DNA from: Cryptomeria japonica
Taxonomy: Eukaryota > Streptophyta > Pinopsida > Cupressales > Cupressaceae
NCBI RefSeq assembly: GCF_030272615.1
Contig: NC_081413.1
Coordinates: 332,792,302 to 332,856,301, forward strand
Direction of reading: 5' to 3'
DNA: 64,000 nt
Numbering within the stretch: position 1 is the first letter of the stretch; each line of letters begins with the position of its first letter. A program made the position numbers and the translations under genes. A model generated the notes under the pieces. It was given only the letters and a program-made list of their open reading frames with translations, made no database searches and was not told the origin of the DNA. Positions 57,292 to 64,000 of this stretch are shown in pieces.

Positions 57292-57793
57292 TGTTGTGAC
57301 CATTTCACACATCGCCCCATCAAAATGGGGACCCCCTCTCTTTTTTGGATCTTTCTTTCTCTTTGCTTTGCTTTTCTCTGCCTGTTAGGTGTTTTGAGTG
57401 AGTTAGGGATGGCCTAGGTCAGGTAAGTTAGGGTTTCCTTCATAGAGCTTGCCTAGGGTTCCTTTTAGGGCCAAGTCTGACCTAAGCTTGGGGAAGTCAT
57501 TATTCTCTGCCTTAAACCCTGATGTAATTTTAGCAAGACCTTGCCTTAGAAAGTTGGAGAATGTATGTTTTGTAGAAGGAATCTTGACGGTTTTAAGTCT
57601 AGATGAGCTAGGGTTGTGAGTTGTTAGGCTAGAGTCTTGTCTTCTGTGGAGTCTGAGTTGGTGTGATGAAGCAAATAATCGAAGTGTTGGCACGAACGAT
57701 GAGGGCTAGCGAGGGCAAGTTTGGAGGGATGTAATTATGAGAAATGGACTTGAAAATTTGAGAGAGTTAAGGATTTGAGCTTAAAGAAGAATT

Positions 57794-58223
57794 TCGCTCC
57801 TGACCCTTCCAAAGGGTCCAAAGCGAATTCTCCTAAGAGCCTCTCTTGGTCCTAACTTGGGTTGTAACTCTTGCTTCCAGGCTTCAATTGAATGAAGAAT
57901 GATCTATTCATGCCTTTGGAAGTGAGTTGCAAGCAAGTGTGATAAGGAAAAGTGAAGAATTTGTACAAAGAAGCAAATTTCGCTCTTGGCCCTTCCAAAG
58001 GGTCCAGAGCAAAATTCCTCTTTAGGTCCCGTCCTTCCAAAGGTGCCTGGGCGAAATGGTTAAGATGTACTTGTAATCCAACATTTTGAGCTAGGCACTT
58101 CCTTAAGGTGGTTTGTTGGCATGTCTTGAGGTGAGAACAATATGAATGAGGGTGAAGTTTGAGTGTTTGGATGATATCTACGACTAATTCCTCAAATTCG
58201 CTCCTGACCCTTCCAAAGGGTCC
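57794..58223 (+). repeat. Dyad repeats TTTCGCTC...GAGCGAAA in G, left set
   Basis: Copies near 57794-57833, 57967-58012, a degenerate one near 58026-58058, and 58195-58223 (the last split by F). Each has inverted arms TTTCGCTCCTGACCCTT and AAGGGTCCAGAGCGAAA. Further copies follow F near 63745-63780, 63784-63823 and 63946-63985. Confidence 0.8.
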
Positions 58224-58619
58224 TGTTGTGACCTTTTTCACACATCGCCACATTGCAAATGGGGACCCTCTCTTTTCCTACTTTCTAGGGTTTTGTTAGT
58301 GTCCTATGACCTTTTGCTGCAGTTTCACCAAGCCTTGTCTAGTTTAGAGCATTTCAGGCCTGATGATTGAAAGTTAGTTTTTGCAAGTTATGTGATTCCA
58401 AAATGCGAACACCACCAGAGTGCTTAGAGAGGCCAAAGGACGAAGATCGCAATTGATTTGGACGAATTTGGACAACTTTCTATTTTTAGAAAGTTTGCTT
58501 TTTTGCTTTTTCCTATTTTTTAGGAAGTTTCGTTTTTGGCCTTTTTAGCCCAATCCCTGGTATGGCTATTTTTAGAAAGTTTTCCCTATTTTTTAGGGAT
58601 GTCTGCTTTTTGCTTTTTC

Positions 58620-59089
58620 GGGATGCAAACCTAGGGTTTACACTTGCACCACTGACTAGCTTCAACCGGAACTTGAAAATTCCAAGTTTTGACCTAAAAA
58701 AGCTAAATCCCTAGATTTTAGGCTTTTTGCTTTGTCGGGATGCAAACCTAGGGTTTACACTTGTACCACTGACCAACTTCGACCGGAACTCGAAAATTCC
58801 AAGTTTTGACCTAAAAAAAAGCTAAATCCCTAGATTTTAGGCTTTTTGCTTTTTTGGGATGCAAACCTAGGGTTTACACTTGTACCATTGACCAGCTTCG
58901 ACCGGAACTCGAAAATTCCAAGTTTTGACCTAAAAAAGCTAAATCCCTAGATTTTAGGATTTTTGCTTTTTCGGGATGCAAACCTAGGGTTTACACTTGT
59001 ACCACTGACCAGCTTCGACTGGAACTTGAAATTTCCAAGTTTCGATCTAAAAAGCTAAATCCCTAGATTTTAGGCTTTTTGCTGCTTCA
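58620..59089 (+). repeat. Four tandem copies of a ~117-bp unit
   Basis: Units start with GGGATGCAAACCTAGGGTTT at about 58620, 58737, 58856 and 58973 and end in TAGATTTTAGGCTTTTTGC. They differ by a few substitutions and A-run length, so the array expanded fairly recently inside F. Confidence 0.9.
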
Positions 59090-59229
59090 GATGATCCACC
59101 TAAGCATGGATTTCAAATTTCAAGTTAATAAGGTTAAATTAGATTAAACTATGAAATTTTGAAATTTCTCTGAAAATTATTCTAAGTCTGGCTAACAAGG
59201 GTTTTGAAGTATTTTTTTTGCAGGTTCAA

Positions 59230-61115
59230 ACCCCACCACGATGCAAGAGAGGCCATGAAGGAGCCTTGCCTGAAGTCTGCCATGCCTTAGAAGGTTGTGT
59301 GGGTGCTCACCCTGAAGTCCGCCATGTTTTGGGAGGTCACATGGGTGCTCACCTCAAAGTCCGCCATGTTTTGGGAGGTCACATGGGTGCTCACCTCAAA
59401 GTCCACCATGCCTTTGGGGGTCACATGGGTGCCAAGCCAGAAGTCCGCCATGTGTTGAAGAGGCCATGATGGCCAGCACCACCAAAGTCTGCCCAAGCAA
59501 GAGGAGGGATGCCTAAAGTCCGCCATAGGCTAGAGAGGTCATGTGGGAGCTAAGCCTAAAGTCCGCCCCATGCCTTAGCCAAAATTTTGCCTTGAAGAGA
59601 GCTATGAGGGGAGCCTTCCAAAGTCCGCCCAAGGGCTAAAGGGGTCATGTGGGTGCCAAGTCTAAAGTCTGCCAAGGCTAAAGGGGACATGTGGGAGCTA
59701 ACTTCAAAGTCCGCCCCAATGCCTTAGCCAAATAACATCAACAATGGAGGCCATGAAGGTGCCTTAGCCAAAGTCCGCCACGCCAGATGGAGGTCATGAT
59801 GGAGCCCTCTCCCAAGTCCGCCAAAGTAAGAGAGCAAGGTAGGAGGTGCCAAGTTTAAAGTCCGCCAAGGTTGGAGGCTAAGGAGGAGGAGTGACCAAAG
59901 TCCGCCCAAGCATGTGGAGAAGCCACCAAAGTCCGCCAAGGATAGAGAGGTCATTAAGGAGCCTTGTCTAAAGTCCGCCAAGGCCAGAGAGGTCATGGGA
60001 GAGCTAACACCAAAGTCTACCCAAGGGGAGGTTGCTTGAAGTCCGCTTAGGGGATGGGTTTGAAGTCCGCCAAGGTGGGAGCCTAGCCTAAAGTCCGCCA
60101 AGGAGGAGAGCTCTCCAAAGTCCGTCAAGGTTGGGAGGCTAAGGAGGAGGAGTGATAGAAGTCCGCCCAAGTTGGGGACACCACCAAAGTCCGCCCAAGA
60201 TGGAGGTCATGTAGGAGCCCTCTCCCAAGTCCGTCAAAGTAAGAGAGCAAGGTAGGAGGTGGCAAGTTTAAAGTCCGCCAAGGGTAAAGAGAGCTATGAG
60301 AAGGGACCTTCAAAGTCCGCCCCATGCCTTAGCCAAAATTTCACCTTGATGGAGAGCCATGAGGAGAGACCTTCAAAGTCCGCCCCATGTCTTAGCCAAA
60401 ATTTCACCATGTAGGAGCCTAGCCTAAAGTCCGCCACACATGTTAGGGAGAGCCATGAGGAGAGGCCTCCAAAGTCCGCCATGTCTTAGGACTCTCTAAA
60501 CTCCGCCATGTGGGAACCAAGTCCAAAGTCCGCCCAAGGTAAGGAGACTCGCCAAAACTCCGCCCATGGTGTTGGTCATCCAAAACTCCGCCCAAGGTGC
60601 TGCTGAGTGAATGGTCTTGAAACTCCGCCCTATCCTAGCACCTTGGTGGCCAACACTTGAAACTGCGTCCTATCCTACCATGTTGGTGGCCAACCCTTCA
60701 AAGTCCACCATGTTTTGGAAGAGGCCATGATGACCAACACTCTAAAGTCCGCCATGTGTGTGGGATGCCCAAGGGGTGAAGTCCAAAGTCCGCCCTATGT
60801 TGGAGACCCATCAAAACTCCGCCCTACCCTAGCAAAATGATGCAAAGGTCTAGAAGTCCGCCCATGTTGGAGATGTCTTAGAAGTCCGCCTAGGGGGTGT
60901 GTTCCAAAGTCCGCCCTATGCCTTAGCTAAAAATTCGACTTGATTGAGCTTTGCTCAAAGTCCGCCCTCCATGTTGAAGGGACCCTTCAAAACTCCGCCC
61001 AAGGAAGTAGATGCTAAGTATGATGTTGAAGAGCCTTCTCAAACTCCGCCATGCCTTGGAGAGGTAAGGAAAGTCCGCTCAAGTTTGAGGAAGATGAAGG
61101 TAAGCCTCCAAAAGT
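59230..61115 (+). repeat. Array of dispersed AAAGTCCGCC motifs in F
   Basis: Several dozen copies of AAAGTCCGCC or near variants (later ones AAACTCCGCC) recur every ~25-50 bp, linked by variable text such as GGTCATGTGGGAGC and GCCTTAGCC. Within 59300-59460 a ~41-bp unit is nearly perfect (three copies). Minus-strand ORFs with recurring A-D-F are by-products of the motif, not supported genes. Confidence 0.88.
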
Positions 61116-61129
61116 CCGCCTACACATAA

Positions 61130-62855
61130 AAGTCAAACAAAATCAACGAAAATACAAAGTGATGTCATGAAAATCCTTCAAGATTTCGAACTTAAATCCA
61201 AAATGGAAAGTTTTTTTTAAAGAGAATATTGGAAGATTAATAAATATTTCGAACTTATAGCCAAATTGGAAACTTTTGGAAGATATTTTCTTTGAATTTG
61301 GAAACATGACAACACTTTCCAAAAGAATGAAGTTAAAATTGGAAACATGATTTTGAAGATTTTAAGGGTTTCTGATTGAGGATTTAACTTTATTTACAAA
61401 TACTTCGTTGTAAACTTCATTTCTACACCAAGAAGTTCGAAAATATTAAGGAGAGCATAGTAAAATACTTTCAGTTTGGAGTTCATCTGGAGAAAGTTTT
61501 GGATATTGCTGGAAGATGGATAAACTTTTTTGACAAAAGTTTCACATATTTTTGGAGAAAGACAACCAGTATAAGGACGAATTATTGAATCTCTCCTGAA
61601 TTTTTGAGTATTTTTGAAGGTGAAATTAAATTCATGATGCAAATTTATGTATTTTCTGAGTTTTTCCAGAGTTTGAGAAATGATTTTTAGTGAATTTGTT
61701 CGAATTTCTAAGGGAGGAAAATCACTTTTTTTGGCTAAGTATAAGAAATTTTCGGAGTTATAACACTTGGTGTTGATTTACGATCACAACCACCCTTGAA
61801 GACTGAAGGGTTTTGAGGATGAAATTTCAGTTTTTATGGCTAAGTATGAAAATGAAGTGAAATTTTCCAAACACTTAGCCGTTCGCAACCTCGATTTTCT
61901 TTAATCCAAGATAGATTTCTAACTTATTTTCCTTTGGTTTTACAGGTCGCAAGAGGAAATAGAAGCGGGATCATCATAGAGATCGCAGTTGGAGGTCACA
62001 GGCAAGGTTCACCCGGGCGTGAAGATAGCCAAAATTTGGCTAAGTATGGGAAATGTTGAAGGCATGTCAAGGTATCGAGAAGAAGGACATGATCATAGCG
62101 AATGCCTGAACAACTTGATCCCATCATTTCATATTTGCAAGGGGTTACCCAGAGCTTTTTAACCCTCCTCCCATGCAACATAAATTGGCAACTGAAGGCA
62201 GGATCATCACAAAAAACACAAATGGAGTTTCGAGCCAATTTCAGAGTTGAAAACGGGACCACGAGCAAGGTTTGTCCGAGCATAGAGAGGGACAAAATTT
62301 GGCTCAGTATGAGAAATACTTCGCGAAGAGATTTCTTCTCCAAATTCGAGGCACTTGAAAGAATCTCAAGGCATCGAGAAAGAAAAGTTCTTAGACTTGG
62401 TGAAAATATGGGAAAGTTAAATAAACTTCCAACTTCTTGAAGGATTTCATCTTCGGAAAGAATTGAAAAATACAAGCTCCCAAGAAGAATCAAATGGTGA
62501 CAAGAAGGAATCAAATTTCCATACTTAGACAATTTCTTGACACAAATTGGAAAATTCAAGGAAGACATTCAACACGTTGAGATGGCGCCTCGTCATCTTC
62601 CAACCAATCAGATCGCTCCAAGTCAGCATGTCCAGATTCGATGAACCTGACTTATCCAGAAGCTTCTAGAAGGGCACACTTCACAATGCAACAACCTTCT
62701 ATTTTCATTGATGGTTCATATTTAGCAAGAAGGACAAGTGTCCCAAATGTAATTGGTCGAGGGCAGTTAGTTTTGGGAAACCCTAATTAGGGTTTATAGC
62801 TTTCAATCTGGGCCCTCGATCACTGTTTGATCTCGGCCGTTCATTTATTCTTGAA
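61130..62855. other. Central-right part of element F without supported genes
   Basis: AT-rich, with runs of GGAAACATG/TTTGGAAG-like text. The minus-strand ORF at 61996-62568 and the overlapping plus ORF at 62102-62440 have no recognisable motifs and are probably chance frames. Confidence 0.5.
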
Positions 62856-62856
62856 G

Positions 62857-62866
62857 CTATATAAGG
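62857..62866 (+). promoter_or_regulatory. TATA box of element F
   Basis: CTATATAAGG about 730 bp before the CAACA end, in the position expected for the U3/R boundary of an LTR. Confidence 0.6.
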
Positions 62867-64000
62867 TTGCCTCCCATCATTTGGAGAGGGTGAGGTTTTT
62901 GATGTATTGTTGCTTAAGGTCATTCCCAGATAATATATTGCATGTGCGCTGCTTTGAAATCTCTATTATTTGAATGATTTGCATGGTTTCAATTGCCTCA
63001 ACACTTAGTTAAAATTAATTTAGATTTGCTTTCATTGTTGTTAATTCGAATGAAGGATTTGATAAGTGTCAATTGATGGTGTATCTCCGCTCATACTTTT
63101 GGTGTATGGATGATTTCCATCTCACCGTGCAAAGTTAGTCTGAGCCCATCCCCTGTGCATCCCAACATCTCGATCATAAGCACAACCCATTGAAGATTGC
63201 ACCGGCCTTGTGTAGTTGTCCCTAGTGTGGCGAAGCAAGGTTTGGTTTCTCGAGAGCACCCAATTGATACCATCTCCAGAATTCGTAGGATTAGATTAGC
63301 CTTCCTAAACCCTATCCCTTATTCCCTTTCTTTGAAAGTCTAAATCCCAGAAAATTCCCCCCCAAAAAAGAAGAGCCTAAAATTGCTAAATCCATCTAAG
63401 TCCAGCAATTCAAGATACTTGTCAAACGTAAGTCCTCCTTGAAATTTCAGCATACACTACCCAAGAAGCTATTCCACTAAAGTCGCTTGTTCGCACATAT
63501 AGACCTTGGAATCAGTAATGATTTTTCAGGAGAGGATAGAATACCTTCGGGTATCCTATCCTAATGTTTGGTAGATGATTAAACAGACACCAACAGGTCC
63601 AGAGCAAATTTCCTCATATCTCCCTTCCTGGTCCTAATTCGCATCATAAACCTTGTCCTTATGACGTTACGAAGAGAGAATTGATGTGTACAACAAAGTG
63701 AAGTGATGAAAAGTAAGGAATTTGACCATAATTGCAAATTTCGCTCCTGAACCTCTTAAAGGGTCCAGAGCGAAATTAATCCAAGCTCCCGACCCTTCCA
63801 AAGGGTCCAGAGCAAAATTCCCCAAATGACCTAATTCCTCACTAGAAGCTTTGAATGGTGGTCATGCATGGCAAGGAAAGGATTCAAAAATCAAGTTTAA
63901 GATAAAGCCAAGTGAAAAGGGATGTGAATTAAGCCTCAAATGCAAATTTCGCTCCTGACACGTCCAAAGGGTCTAGAGCGAAATTTACTTAAGCTCCTGA

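Larger units (their letters stand above)
58224..63595 (+). mobile_element. Element F: LTR-like unit (5372 bp, TSD GGTCC)
   Basis: It begins TGTTGTGACC, ends ACACCAACA, with TSD GGTCC at 58219-58223 and 63596-63600 inside a G dyad. It has no internal direct terminal repeats, so it is a very long solo LTR or a single-unit element. Contents: a 4 x 117-bp tandem block, an AGTCCGCC array, and a TATA box 730 bp from the right end. No ORF is supported. Confidence 0.88.
57292..64000 (+). mobile_element. Element G (LTR-like, runs off right edge), interrupted by F
   Basis: It begins TGTTGTGACCATTTCACACA at 57292, matching the first ~60 bp of F. Sequence continues to 58223, is cut by F at GGTCC, and resumes after 63600 to the window edge. 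Its hallmark is a repeated dyad TTTCGCTCCTGACCC / GGGTCCAGAGCGAAA. No coding sequence is supported. Confidence 0.75.

Noticed and set aside
59287-60482. Minus-strand ORFs with recurring Ala-Asp-Phe as a repeat protein
   Set aside because: The residues are just the translation of the repeated GGCGGACTTT text. Frames change between ORFs, spacers are not codon-periodic, and no start or domain supports a gene.
61996-62568. Minus-strand 190-codon ORF as a gene
   Set aside because: It overlaps an equally long plus-strand ORF, lacks motifs, and lies inside the LTR-like element F just upstream of its TATA box.

Overview
The window is nuclear DNA from a seed plant with a repeat-dominated genome. A gymnosperm is my best guess, from the stacked multi-kilobase retroelements and near absence of genes, but the species cannot be read from the sequence. 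There are no rRNA or tRNA genes, no CRISPR array and no bacterial signals. Two traces of ordinary plant genes are visible. One is a three-exon piece (13470-14228, + strand) of a gene resembling plant proteins with two polyketide-cyclase/COQ10-like START domains. The other is an unrecognised terminal exon (- strand, 7572-10326) split by a solo LTR. Nearly everything else is transposable elements nested inside one another.

Layout. 1-1852: end of a minus-strand copy (D) of a long-ORF element. 1894-3302: a hAT-type non-autonomous transposon. About 3310-7060: a decayed Copia-like element with gag and protease, then an acidic ORF where integrase/RT should be. 7752-10219: a solo Gypsy LTR with target site duplication (TSD) TTCTT. 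13470-14228: host exons. 14613-42509: one Ty3/Gypsy chromovirus (E1) whose 5' LTR is split by element A (14737-28065). A is itself split by element B (19177-25837). E1 gag is split by a non-autonomous LTR element N1 (29686-34750), and the E1 3' LTR carries a second hAT element (40791-41629). 42510-45078: remnant of another Gypsy element (E2), cut by the 5' LTR of E3 (45079-53768), which is cut by element C (45193-51878). E3 continues with gag, an LTR-like insertion and an acidic ORF. From 57292 to the right edge lies element G, with element F (58224-63595) inserted inside it.

The most unusual system is the A/B/C/D family. Three complete copies are 6661 to 6686 bp long, begin TGTTG, end CAACA and have perfect 5-bp TSDs (CACTT, CATCT, TGCAC), yet have no terminal direct repeats inside them. 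Each carries one ORF of about 1136 codons with no reverse transcriptase, integrase or transposase motif that I recognise. Upstream of the ORF is an array of dyad repeats. Downstream is a TATA box followed by about eight copies of a motif like AAGTCTTTGAGCTTG. The best reading is a giant ORF-bearing LTR (ORF in U3) present as solo copies; the alternative is a single-unit mobile element of unknown type. Element F has the same architecture without the ORF.

Other notable signals are covarying stem-loops repeated in the Gypsy LTR leader, three non-autonomous elements that replace pol with acidic ORFs, a 4 x 117-bp tandem block, and an array of several dozen AGTCCGCC motifs. All retroelement coding regions are broken; many stops fit C-to-T or G-to-A change.
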